Below, in pieces: positions 32,601 through 46,200 of a DNA stretch of 64,000 bases. Below the pieces are notes generated by a model that was not told where the DNA came from, made no database searches, and saw only the letters and a list, made by a program, of their open reading frames with translations. The position numbers were made by a program, and so were the translations under genes. This DNA is from Danio rerio (lineage: Eukaryota > Chordata > Actinopteri > Cypriniformes > Danionidae). Where the stretch lies: NCBI RefSeq assembly GCF_049306965.1, contig NC_133180.1:43695001-43759000 (forward strand), in the 5' to 3' direction. How positions within the stretch are numbered: the first letter of the stretch is position 1; the number at the start of each line of letters is the position of its first letter.

Positions 32601-35600
32601 ATTATTTAATTAGTCTTACAGTGAAGACTGCAGCGTTATTTCATATTTTGATTTCTGAATTGCTGTACCTCATTACTGTTCGACTCCACAAAGCACTGCC
32701 TATTTTATTTATATCTTTGTTGTATTGTATTTTTATGCCTGTAATTACATTTTATTCAGACTATAAAATCATCCCATTCAATATAAACTTCCTTCCAAAT
32801 AGTTATTTAAATCAAATGTGAGCTTTATATAGCAATGTGTGTAGACAAAATTATCGCAATATCATTGTTTTTAATATTGTACAATCCTAGTTCATACCCA
32901 ATTTAGGTTCATAAATGGGCTGCTTTCAGTGCTTTTCTTCTGTAAATAATTAATGAGGTTTGCATTATAGATTACTTCTAATATAGTTTAACCCCATTTG
33001 ATATCAATGTTTGCATGTGGGGTTCTTTTTTCAGTGGCTTGAAAAAACTCTTTGTGTAAGATAAACGATGGGGACGTTGAAGATTTTATTAAAGAAGTTT
33101 ATTTAGCATAGCAGTCTCAAAGTATACTGCAATAGCTTGGATTTAGTGAAGTTGGAATGAATTCGGAGCATCCTCAGTTCAAACATTTGAAAATTTTTTT
33201 AGTTTAAAAGTCTCCAAGAAATAAAACTAACCATATGATTTTTTTTAGCTCACATTGGCAGTTTTGTGGTGGACAATTTATCTGTGTGTCTTTTAAGAAA
33301 AAATAGTTTGCCCTTCTAACCTTTAAATGAAATCTGAAACTTATGTGATTTTAAGACAATGGGCATAGCTAACGTTGCTGCAACTGTCAGTTTTGACAAC
33401 AAACAGAAATGGTGAGGAGGATGAGTTTTTTAGGTTGTAAAACTCTTCTAAAACCCATTTGCTGATCTTTTTGAATGAATTGCCTGCTTTACTACATCCA
33501 TTTAGCCCACTATAGAAAAAATTAGGCCACACCCACTGTTTGCTCATTTAAAATTCTATTTCTCTTGTAACTTATGAAAATAATAAAAATCACAGCTTGC
33601 GGTTTAGGAGGACTTTAATGTAAAGGAAGTTCTTCCTGCTATCATAACTATATCACAGCTCTGCACGTCGCAAAGATATATTTTTGCTGCTTGTTGCTAC
33701 TTAAAACTAATGAGCAGAATCAACACAATTCTTGAGAATTTTTTTAGCGGACAACTTCTGAAATTAACTTTAATTAGTTAACTTAATTGATTTGTGTTGA
33801 GACAACATAAAACAACTGTGTGGAACCCAGCATTTTTTACAGTGTGTATGTTAATGATGTTTCGACACTCCATTGTCTGAGATGCTTTTTTGTGTCCCAC
33901 ACCCATCTCCATTCTAAAGCAGCTCACCGTTTCAAGATGTGATCCTCTCAAACAGTGCAGAAGCAACAAAACTGTTGACTCCCATCTTCTCAAAATAATT
34001 TTAGCGCTTTTAGGAAATGAGCATCAACACACATTCATCGTGCAGTGTAATCTAGGTCGGGGCAGAAGACGGTTTCTTACACTTCTCATTGCTCAACAAC
34101 ACCACCCAAAATTGAGAATGGTTCATAATTGTGGCAATATTTTTTTTTTAAACCAACCAATACAAACTTTCATGTTTATTTCACACACATTTAAGCTCTC
34201 CTTTAAACATATTCTCTAGTAAAACCAGCTTTATCAGCACAGCTCAGATTTCTTAATCAATATTTCCTCCATCCTTCACTTTTGCGGCTTGTGGATCATT
34301 GATAGCAGCCCCCTATCCATTGCCAACAACCCTCAGGCCTCTCGGGACCCGTGTGTGTCCCCCTCCACCATCTGCTCACGTGATTCCCACAATCCTCCTC
34401 AGCATCACTGCAGCCATCTTGCTTAACACCCTCCCATCTGCAGCGCTCTCAGCCAATCATGCGAAAGCAAGCGGCTGGGCTGTGAGCAAGGGAGGGACTG
34501 AGAGAGAGAGAGACGTCTATGATTGTAGCTCCACTGAGGCTCACACAGCATCTCAATCCCCTGGCTGTGCTGAGCCAGAAAACACTCAAAGCCATTATTC
34601 ACAGGCGAGGATTGTAGCTGTCGTTGCTCATTTACAAGACGAGGCCAGTGTTGAGCCCTGGAAGAATAACACCCCTTTTTGTCAAGCTTGTCGTGAACTG
34701 CTGGTGGATTTTTTTCTTCTCTCCTTTCTTTCGTTTCTCTTGCCTCTCCTTTTTCATTCTTCCTTTGTTTTGGACAAGACTCTTGGTCGAAGTGGATCGG
34801 AGAAGACAACAAATCACTCCTCTTCCTTGCACCTGACTCTTCCGGCCATCGTGAGTGTTGTTTTCGTCGCAGCTCCAGCTATCAGCTGAGTCACCATGTC
34901 TGATCTGACGCCCCAGAGCGAAGCCCCCACCCCCACCACTGACAAGATCACACAGGCTGCCAGGGAGACCATCTACCTATGCAACTTCCGCGTGTCGGTG
35001 GATGGCGAGTGGCTGTGCCTGCGAGAGCTCAACGACATTTCGCTCACGCCAGATCCCGAGCCAGCTCATGAAGGTAGGAGCTCACAGCATCACTAGGCCT
35101 CCATGACTGTTTTGGTGCTGGGCGGTGCTGGCCCAGCCTTCCACCATCACGCTCTCAGCCGTCCCTTCAGGCCTGCCTGGAAATGTAGTTTTTAATGCAG
35201 CTCCACTGTTTGTGTGTGTGAAGGTATTTTCCTATACACTGAAGGATTTGAGAGAAGCATTTGGGGTTTTGCAGCTTTATTTAAATTCAGTTACAATCAC
35301 ATGGAATAAATTAAGCAGATGCTTCAGAATGAAAGTCATTCCTGTGTGAAAGTAAACTCAAAAATGTAACTGTAACTCCTGACTGTGACTTTTAGATTCA
35401 TTGGTTGCAATACATTTAGTTTCTTAAAGGTGAAATAAAAAAAAATTGATGTTAGTTTTAAGGATATTTATAAGTTGGAGTGCTCCGAAACAGTGACAAA
35501 ATTTGCATTTAAAAACGTATAAGAAATGATGTAAACATCTAAAGCTTGCCGTCACTTTTGCCTAATTTCTCATCAAATCCCGACCAATCAAAGGCTCTCT

Positions 35601-37144
35601 AGCATCCGACATACCCTGCCATGCAAATAAATGTTTCAAAGCACTTCACTGGACCTAAAGGTGAAATAGGCCTGTTCTCAGCAAAAGAAGCTGTATTTGT
35701 AGAGGTAGCAATAATATTTTGTTCCTATATTAAGCACAGTTTGCACTGAAATTCTTACATTTGTTTTGTTCTTATGTCTGTCAGTGTTTTTGTTGCTCAT
35801 TAGATGGAACAATTTCTGAAAGGGATTCCTGTGAATTTGTTCCTCTTTATTTTTGAGGCGTTCGATGAGCATGAATCATAGAATTATAATGGTTATTAAA
35901 ACTTTATAGGATTTTGTAGTGAGTATTAGTTTTGTGTGAATAGTAAAAAGCGGTAAGAAAGAAGTTGGCATCCTGAAGAAACTCTAACTGAGTCGAGGGG
36001 AAAGTAAAATTATGTAACAAATAAGAAAAAACAGTCTGGACATTGAGAATTATTAATATTTTGTCAGAATTATTAATATTTTGTATTTCATCCATCCATC
36101 CATTCACAGATTTGTTTTTTCAAGTTGCTCAAGTTTTTGTGCAAACCAGGTTCGTTACAGATGAATCACAGATTATTTTGTAAAACTTTCAAAGAGGATG
36201 TCAGAAAAGCAGTCGTGCGAATCCAAGGGAGATGGTCCTGAGATTCCTTATCAATCAAATGTCCTGAAGGGATGCGATCAATAAGTAAAGAAAAAAGAAG
36301 ATAGATGCAACCAGAATCCACATGTTAAGATTAAGAGCAACAGTTATTTCAGTCTAATGTATTTTATTATCTTCTGCTGAGCAGGAAACCGGCTTGTAGC
36401 AAGATCAGGAATAGAAGATATTATTTGAAATAGTCTGTTTGCAGTGTTCTCCTTTAAGATAACTATAAACTTTATTAGTTGTTTGTTGGTCATAGACCTT
36501 TATTTACATGGATTGCATCACATTTGAACGGTTTGACCTATTTGTCTTTTCACATTCACATTGCAGTAAACCTCTATCTTCAAAGAACCACTTTTTCCAC
36601 CAGGTTTCATAGAAGTTATATCTGTCTCTTTTCTTAGCGATCTCTCCTGTATTTTCTTCAGAGGTGGTTTACATAAATATGACATATATGACTGTAAATA
36701 TTGGTTAGTTGCCATTTTACCTTGGTCTGTTTCACTGCATGCAGACGTTCTTTCTTTGTAATGTGTTTGGTGTGTTCTGCCTCATTAGGTATCATGGTTT
36801 GTTTGATCCCCCCCCACCCTCACAGCCAAGCAATTTAGAAAATCTTAATAAAACTGTTCACCTAAAACAGAAAATTATTACAATTTACACTCCTTGTGTG
36901 TTGTTTCAGACCCCCATGACTTTCTTTTGGATAACACAAACAAATGTTGACTTGACTTAATTTTGTATGGCAAAACAAATTTTGTATGGTGACAAATCAG
37001 TCATTTGTGTTTTTTCAAAACAAAAGAAGAAGTCACACAGGTTTGGAACAACCCCTGTATTTCTTTCCTTCTCTATTTCTGTATTTTTTCTGTCTTTCTG
37101 TATTTTTTTCTTTCTCTATTTCTTTCTACATTTCTTCATGTGTC

Positions 37145-37235
<91 letters not shown>

Positions 37236-40200
37236 GTCTTTTTCTTTTTCTTTCTCTTTTTGTGTCTGTTTTTCTGGCTTTGCCTTTCTTTATGTTTCTT
37301 TTTTTCTGTATTTATTTACTTTTATTTCTCATTCTGTAGGTAAAGAAGAAATGCTGCATTCTTTGATTAGGCCTTGTGTCTAATTAATTGATGTAAATAA
37401 TAATAAAGTAGTCAGTAGAGCATTTTCTGAGGTCCTTCTATAAGCCCTGATCAGATCACTCGAACTGGTCAGATCTGTCTCTATTTTCTTGACGTAGGGT
37501 GTTGTGGGGAGTCATAAATGACAAATGGGCATAGTGACACAAGATTCTACATGTAATGTGGCATAGTTCACGACAGCCGATACCATGTCTGTGACGCTTC
37601 ACAACACCATCGCAGGAAGTCTAGCTTGTTTAATTTTTTCACCAATCTTCACATTGAGTTCCGTCATGTGGGTGAAACTGGACAGTAAGAGCACAGAATT
37701 TTTCAGTTATATCTGTGGATACTGCTGTTAATCCGTGGGTCAGGTATTTAAAAAAAATAGGCTGCATATTTACTTATGAGTGGGTCTCAGGTGGATGAGT
37801 TCAATCATTGGTTATGCAAACTTTAACTACTTTTTCTAAAATATTAATGTTTTAAGCAAATTTGTTTGACAGACTGGTACAAATATACAGACATCTCCAT
37901 TCTCACAACGAGTTTCTGAGGTCTCTCAACCTTCCGACCAAGTTTGTTCTTCCAAGGTAATCTGGGAACACGTTTAGTGCTACTAATTCATTGCATTTCC
38001 TGCTTATTCAAATTACATGATTAATCCAATTGAACTGAAACTCACCAGCAATCTATGATTTTGTCATTAACAGTGAAAACAGTTTAATATAAGTTTATCT
38101 GAAACTGAATATTTCATTTGAATTTTATTTAAGCTAGATTTTATTTTATTTAACAAACCAGTTTGTGTTTTCGCGCTGAAGTATATATCGGACTGATTTT
38201 GAAGCACTTTCACTTCAGATGTTATTCGTTATTCTTGGTTCGTTATCTACTAGATAAACAACAAAAAAATTAAGATGCAAATTATACCAAATAAAATACA
38301 TTTCAAAAAGAACATTTTTCCAAGAAAAATATACAAATAATTTTTTTGTTTGTGCCCATCCATTACTCAACTGTGGAGGTGGATGATTTGTTTTGTTCAC
38401 TGGAAGAAAAGGATTTAATTAATGCTTCACTGTAATTGTTGTATCACAATCCTCTGTCATATGTTTGCTATTTTTTATATATCATTATTTTGTCTTGAGC
38501 ATCTGATTTTTCCTTGGTGCTGGTGTGCTTTCATTTTCTCCGTCTCGAGGCAAGTTCAGGCAAGGGAGTGTTTATTAAGCAACACATGGCTGGATAATAT
38601 ACATTTAGATTTAAAAGAAAATATCTTAATATTAAAAAGGAAATATATGTTTGAATCTATTAATCTCATATCGAATTACCTTAAATAATGTAGCCTAGTT
38701 AGGAAGCATCAGTATTCGTTGAGATTGACATAACATAAAAAACATTGAATTTAACAAGATAAGAAATATTGTTATCATAACATATGTGACTTCTTTGGGA
38801 AATAACACTTGCCCTAGACGTCATGGCATAATTGATCATAAAGGAACATATAGTCTGGCACACTTGTTACCCATGACAAGTCAAGATCGTCAAGTCGGAT
38901 AATCTGTCATAGTGAGTTTTGTAGCTGACAATAAAAATCATGTGGTCTGATCAGAGCTTAAGTCAAAATACTTAATAGTAGCTGTCTTCCAACACAAAAT
39001 TATAATTAGCTTTTAAGGACTATTGACACTCAGGCTGCTATTATTAGCTTCTCCTCTAGTGCTTCTGAAGACATTCACTTGGAGAAAATATGTGCTAATA
39101 TTAAACGGTGAGAGAGAACAAGCTTGGCTTTGTAGAATCATGTTCCTATAACATAATGCGTGTTCCCTCTTGTTGTTGCTTTGGTTTACTCCCATGATGT
39201 GCATGACCCAATCCTTTTCTGCTTTTTTTTCTGTTTTTCATTGCCTTTTGCAAAGACTCATGGGAGGATTTCACAGATTTGGTGGAGCAAATGCAAATGC
39301 TTGATGAGTTTAAAGGTGCGTATGGTGGCATCATTCACCCCAGTCCACCTCATCCCTTCCTCGGGCACCATCCTAAAACCACAGCAGGTGTAGCTGTTTG
39401 GCCCTGTCTTTACCGAATCGGCCTCCCTGAATGGCACATTCACAGCACAGCTTCCAGAGCTTTTCCTCTTGTTCTCATGCTGATAAATTCTTGCTCTGTT
39501 TGTCCATCTCTATGATCATCCATCCTTTTTAAAATTTTAAATTAATTTTTCATTAATAGCATTTTCATTTTTCTAGCTCTCTTATTGTTAGCAAAATTTC
39601 TGGTGACTCATTTGGGTGCATTGCTCTTGTCTGGCTTAATTTTTTTTGGCTGTCTCACTGCCTCACCCCATTCTCTGGCTGGTTTATTGCATGATTTTAC
39701 CAACATTTTATGCCCATAGTTAAAATTGTTTGGATTTAGGCCTGTAATTCAAAGAATTTGAATTGAATGCAGAGAAAATGTCTGTGTCTCTGTGTCCTGA
39801 CAGAGTCTGACTTTGTTTTGGGTAGTTTGTTTATCCCTTGCGTAGGCTTGACTCAGTCTTTAACATGTAAAGCTTCACCCTTTGGTTTTAATAGCTGGTG
39901 AATCCTACAGCGTCAGTTGGATTTTCTTTACATTTGACGGTCTTGGAACATCATAGTTTTTGTTGTTGCAGTGATTTAAGATGATTGTATGAGGAATAGT
40001 TATTTCAAATAACAAGACTTAATCTGACATCTTTATAATTGTTTTAATTTCTTCTTCATTTCAAGTCAATATGCTGTGGAAAACAACCCTCCTGGAAAAT
40101 TTTGTCAAGAAGTAGTTTTATACATTTAAAATTTCTAGTTTTCATGAATTTATATAAACTATTTATACACAGTCAGATGAAGGGATTTTGAAGTAAAAAG

Positions 40201-43200
40201 GTTTATAGCCTTTTTCCTCAGTGCTCTCCTTTATATTGTCCTTTATATTCCTTTCCCTCAATTCTCTCCTAAAAAACATCATTGCTATTGGCTAACAGAA
40301 ATGCATTGAAAGACTTGATGATGAAATGATTGCATTACTGTGGGTGTGTTTTGAATTAGGGTGAGGCCTGAGAACTGAAGCTCAAAATTCAATTCAGTAA
40401 AAATTAATTTACTGTACTTCATGCAATTTGTTATGCATTCCTTGTTAGGTTGCATTGTATTTTATTTTCCCTAAAACAATCATCTCTTTTGTCACTTTTA
40501 TCTGAAACATGGTTTAGATGCTAGGACGAAATTCGTTCACATCTTCTGTTTGATCATTTTACACGGCATCAAACAGAACTTGGTAATGTAACCTGAGTCA
40601 GTTGGATTGCTCTTCAAGTCTTTTCTTTTAGTTTTTTTTTTTTGTTTTTTTTTTGTGAGAAGTACTTCAGTCAAACCCATCATAATCTGCTTATTATGTT
40701 ATGATTTATGTGCAGGACATGTCACATTGAGAGCATTGTGTCATATATAACTTGACATCTTATTTCATGTTTGAATTTCTGCTTCATTCTAGATCCCAAG
40801 GATCCCATTGCCATTGAGAGGCTTAACCTGATGAACATGGCTAAACTAAGCATTAAAGGCTTGATCGAGTCTGCACTGAACCTGGGCCGCACACTGGACT
40901 CAGACTATGCCCCATTGCAGCAGTTTTTTGTTGTCATGGAGCACTGCCTGAAACACGGACTAAAAAGTAAGTTCAGCAAATCTATGGAACAAAATCAATG
41001 CCTAAAGTCTTGAATTAAAAAGCTTGTTGAATATCACAAACTGAAAAAAATAATACACCGTATTAACAAGTTCTTGCATTTTAATGACTTGAATTCCAGG
41101 GTTTGTATTTTTAGTAGTGATGTAACGGTATTGTAAATACCGTCATACCGCAATATTAATTTTTTTCGATATTACCGAAGTCGCATGACTCGGTAAAACT
41201 ATAGGTCTTCTGAGAAAATTTGCTCAGGCGAATGAAGCGAACGGGAGGTAACGAAAACTACAATTGCCATCAGCCCATGCTTGACCATCATCCCTTGCGG
41301 TCTGTTGTTGCTACAGATCCAGTAATGCGGAAATGGAGTGTGCTGCTAGAAGCGGGGATGAAAAGAGCTGGAAAACTCTAAAGCAGGTCGCACACCAGAA
41401 GCGCCGCTCGGCGCCGCGACACGGCGCGTACATGACAGATTAAAGTATCGCAAACCAGACGCGCACATTCGAATGATATTTAACATGAAACTAATCAGAT
41501 GGCGCTCTGTGGCGCGGCTGAAAAATGAACTGCGTCCTGAGCCGTCGCCGGGCGCCGCCGACAGCCGCCGACTTGCGGCGCCGGTGTGTGTATCCTGATA
41601 GAAACCTATAATTAGAATTCTAAAATACGTGGCGCTGCACGGCGCGCCACTGAGCGTCGCTTCTGGTGTGCGACCTGCTTTACACGCACAGTTCAGTCCT
41701 GCATTATCTCCGTGTAAGTTCAGACTTCGCAAGTTTGATCAAGGCTGCAGTCTCTTCTTCTCAGTTTGATATGGAAAAGCAGATTATACAGAGGACACGG
41801 GTAAATCTTCAAAGGGAACAGTGTACTTTGTAACTTCATTCACATCACCCTGGCTTCGTTGTTTCACTTTCTCAACAATAAAATGTAAACATGATTTAAG
41901 GAACTGCCTATTTTCATTTTAATATTAGCAACTTAGACAGCAGAAATGTTGAGGCGTCGTGCTGCATGAGTGTCATCTTCACTGTGTGGATATTTATAAC
42001 AAAACGGAGCCGATAACAACTGCCTCCTTTCAATTTCAGTGAAAATACGAAACACAGCCTCTCTTTTGCTGAATATCAGTTTTAAGAATCGATAATGGCC
42101 ATTTTAAAAGTATAACATACAATAAGTTTTTACATTATAGGAAATAAAGGCGATCAGTCAATATACAGAATGTACGTGGTTACATTAATCATTAACTTAT
42201 CTTTGCGCTCAGCCAAAACACGTTACCTGAGAACAAGTAATAGATTCCAATGCCCAAAGTCAGGGAATATGTCGTTAGATAAAGACAACAAGATAAATGA
42301 AATATCCCGTTTAATAAATATAGTGAGATTAGATCCAGCGGGAGATGCTTGATGAGAAGTCCGACTAGCAGAGCTCTCATCTGGGTAGATGGGCTGAGTG
42401 TGATTAAATGTTGAATGTGGTGAGTTTTCAACAATACTAAATTGAAACTTTATTTTTTTACATGGTTTAATATTTTTTTTGTTATTAAAATTGAAGTTCC
42501 TGTTTCAAAGCTTACAGATAGATGGCTAATTTGTATGTCATTGACACTTTTGGCACTTTTTTGGAGTATTTTCATAAGTTTTGTTTTTTCCTGTAAATGA
42601 TTCAATAAATACCGTACCGTGACATTCATACCGAGGTATTACCGTACCGTGAAATTCTGATACCGTTACATCCCTAATTTTTAGGTCTTGAAATTTAACA
42701 TATCTGTTTATTTAAGCTGTGAATATTTCAACGAAAAATATTTCAAACACGTTTTCATACTTAAAAATTCAATAATTCATATTCAATTTTCAGATTTCAC
42801 TTAAAAAATATTCAATACCCTTTAAAAATACGATGTATAATATTCAAAAGGTCATTTTCAGTTCATTTTATTTCAGTTCTAATATTCGCTTCCATAAATT
42901 CAGTGGATCAAATTCGACTGATAAAATTCAACATTACATCCGGGAACTGCAGGAGAAGCAATAGATTGCAGATTGAAGATCGCCAGCTGCTCTAGCTTTC
43001 ACCAGCAGGTGGAGATGGAATAATGTAAGATTTTTAACCCAGTAAACAAGCGAGAAAAAGGCTAATAAAGGCACAAAAGTAGCATTCAATTTTAATATCA
43101 ATGCCTTGGACATTATAAATAATAAAAAGTATGAGTAAAATGAGTAAATGAGGTTTTAGTCATCTATATTTGCCCTTATGTAACGGAAGCCAGCTGGTGA

Positions 43201-46200
43201 TCGCATAAAGCTCACTCCTCGGATCCAGGGACAGACGTTGTTCTGCAATCTTATCGGAGCTTGTCTCCCATGCTGGCTCGTTACCTGCTCGGACCGGTGC
43301 GGTTACTTGCACATAAACCGTCTTTTGATGAATATGATGTTACACATTGTCTATCTTTATTGACTCTTTCTTCCATAGACGCTAAGTATTATATTGACAG
43401 CTAAAGAATATAAACGTAAGAGAAACAGGAGAGGAAATATTATAATAATAATACAAAATAGATAAACATTGACAGGGCTAAGAACAATTACGAACAAAGA
43501 TTTTCAAAACCAGAGAGATTTTATGAGAATGTCACAAAACAGTTTACTTGGAACTGTTAAACAGTGTTCAGGTATGATTTAAGGTTGGTTATGGATGGGG
43601 CGTCTAATTTCAATAAAGATATTAATCTTTGTATCTCCATACAAATCCCAGCTTAAATTCCAGTATGTTCATTGCATAATAATAGTATGACCATTTGGTC
43701 ATTAATTTTGATAATTGCTGATTAGACAGTATTTTGTATGTTTCATATACTATTTGTAATCATGTATGTATAGTGTGCCAGAGTTTTTATTTTATTTTTT
43801 GCATTGCATTGGAAAATGGTTTACAGTGCAGGCAGTATTTAAAGAAACACTCCTCTTTTTATATGTGCTAATTGTACAACTCTCCTAGAGCAGGGGTTTT
43901 CGAACTTTTAGAACAATTGCCCCCAAAAGTTTGTTTAATTTCAATCATGCCCCTCAGACACCCCTCCATAGAGCCAAAATTATAATGCATGCGCAAACAT
44001 CCTTCACATATTACTTGCTGTGTTTAAAGTGCATAGAATTAATTACATTGAAACATAAATATAGCTTACCTGATTCAGTGTGATGGCTCAGCCTTTTTCT
44101 GTGAGGACAACATGCTAATCGGTGGTCAGATTCCTGACACAACTAACCGCAAATCATCTATTATCTGTCAATAAGAGTGAGCCATAGCATACTTGCTTTT
44201 GATGTACGTACAAACAGAAAATGCTGCTTCGCAAAGCCAAGTTCACAGAGCCCTGACGGTGTGGTTGAGTCGAACATTGAGTATGTTTACATGGGAAACA
44301 ATACTTTAATATGATTTTAATAGGATTAAGACAATAGTCTGATTAAGAGACTACCATGTAAACAGCAATTTCTGAATACCTTAATCTGATTAAAGTCTGA
44401 ACTAAACAGAAATGGAATTAAGATGTGGAGTGTGCATATATTAGTGGCTTTATTGAAGTAAACACCGCAATCCAACTATTACCGTCATGTAGGACTTTTC
44501 GCTGCATTTTGTGACAAGATCCACACACGCGGCTGTTAGTAAAGGACCACACACACACACACACATGAAATGCAGAAGGTTTTTGTCTTTCTATTCGACG
44601 TGCAGTATCAATAAAACCAACACTTTTCCACCGGTCATACATATATGCATCAAATACTCCAGTTTATCATTGGGGCATGAATGAAATGTTTATGAGTGAG
44701 TGTGAAACTGCGAAACTGCATTTAAAGTCGAGAAATTGAAGATGAAACATCCAAAATTACATGCAGGAAACGTGGATAGCCTGGTTCATTGAAGGGACAT
44801 TAAACATTCAAAAAGCACTTTACATAATTATATTATTGTCTTATTTAGATTAAGGCAAATAATTACATAACTGATGTCCATGTAAATGTAGTCAGTAGTC
44901 TTCAAGGTAACTGAAAGAGCCAGATGGGCATCCTGCTGATTTCATTCAGAAGGGCAGTTTTTGTTCAGACGGCTCACCGGTTTGACTTTCATTAATTCAC
45001 CGTCATTCGTTTTAAAAAACACCTGCTTTATTTTAGTTTTATATATAGCAGAACACATTAACTCAACAGGTGCCTGATAGTTAGCAGTGGAGCTAACACT
45101 ATTCATATTATTCCATCTAATGATCACATAAAAATTGTCATCATAATTTACTCGAGTGCACGCCTCAATGTCTCGCGCCTCCCTTAATATGTGCTGGCCC
45201 CCCCTGGTGGGGCTCGCCCCACAGTTTGAAAACCCCTGTCCTAGAGTAAAGGCCCTTTTATATTTCAAATGAAATTGAAGAACGAACTGAAATTCCATAA
45301 TTTCAAACAAAACCCAAATGAAACTAGGCCCTTTTAGGTTTTTGGCAGTTCAAAACATCTCACAAAAGTGAACTTCACTTTGACTCATAAAAATATTTGA
45401 GCTACCATTGCTACATGACTCTTACCCAATCAGTGTTTAGGTTCTGGAACGCCCCCTTAGACCTACACATTTTTTCAGTACATCAGGATCAAATGGGAGA
45501 ACAGCATCCAAAACAACAACAACACCACCAATAAACTGGAGGACAGAGGAGCAGAACTGGTGATGTGATGCTCTGTGGTGGTGCTTTCGATGGAGAAGCC
45601 TGTTTGCCAGATATTTATGAAACTGTTCTTCTTTCACAGTCACCATTGTCGAGCTGAATGACACATTTACAAGTTACAACACTGTGTACTGGTGTTTTCT
45701 AACCTGATATGGCTAGGAACCATACTCTCATTCAATAATCAAGTAATAATGAAGCAAATTCACTGCAGTTCCATGTCTGCAGCAGGTGCATTGATATTAC
45801 ACAGTGTCACTGGCACACACACCTTGTGCAAGCAGGTGGTCACATTGGAAGTTACCTTGTTGGTGACTATTTTCGGGTTCTGCATAAAATGTCCTTGTAC
45901 CTGCTGCATTCATGGTAAGGCAGGAAGGCGTCTTGATCATGAGAGTATAATGCCTAGAATGAGAGTATAGTTCTTACCCATGTTGTCCCCATATTGTATC
46001 TTCATGCTTTGAGGGGATTGTGCTACCCACTGCGTCACCGTGACTCCCTCTACAATTTTAATTTTGAAAATTTTTTTAGGTAAGAAAACGTTCCTTGGGC
46101 AAAATAAGTCATTTTGGGGTCCTTTGGAGCTTGTAGAAAAATTGACTCCAGAGGCTGGTGAGATCACAGCCAGTGTCAAAGACCTTCCTGGACTCAAGTA

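Noticed and set aside
34299-34889. 196-codon open frame just before the rufy3 exon 1B start
   Set aside because: It is in frame with the rufy3 ATG but closed by a TGA seven bases before it. The sequence is low-complexity promoter and leader DNA with no domain, and the human protein starts at the downstream ATG.
37145-37235. Regular short repeats that might suggest a CRISPR array
   Set aside because: Units are 4 bp without spacers; this is a vertebrate microsatellite.
36967-37383. Phe-Leu-Ser-rich open frames in three phases
   Set aside because: They are translations of the (CTTT)n tract in rufy3 intron 1.
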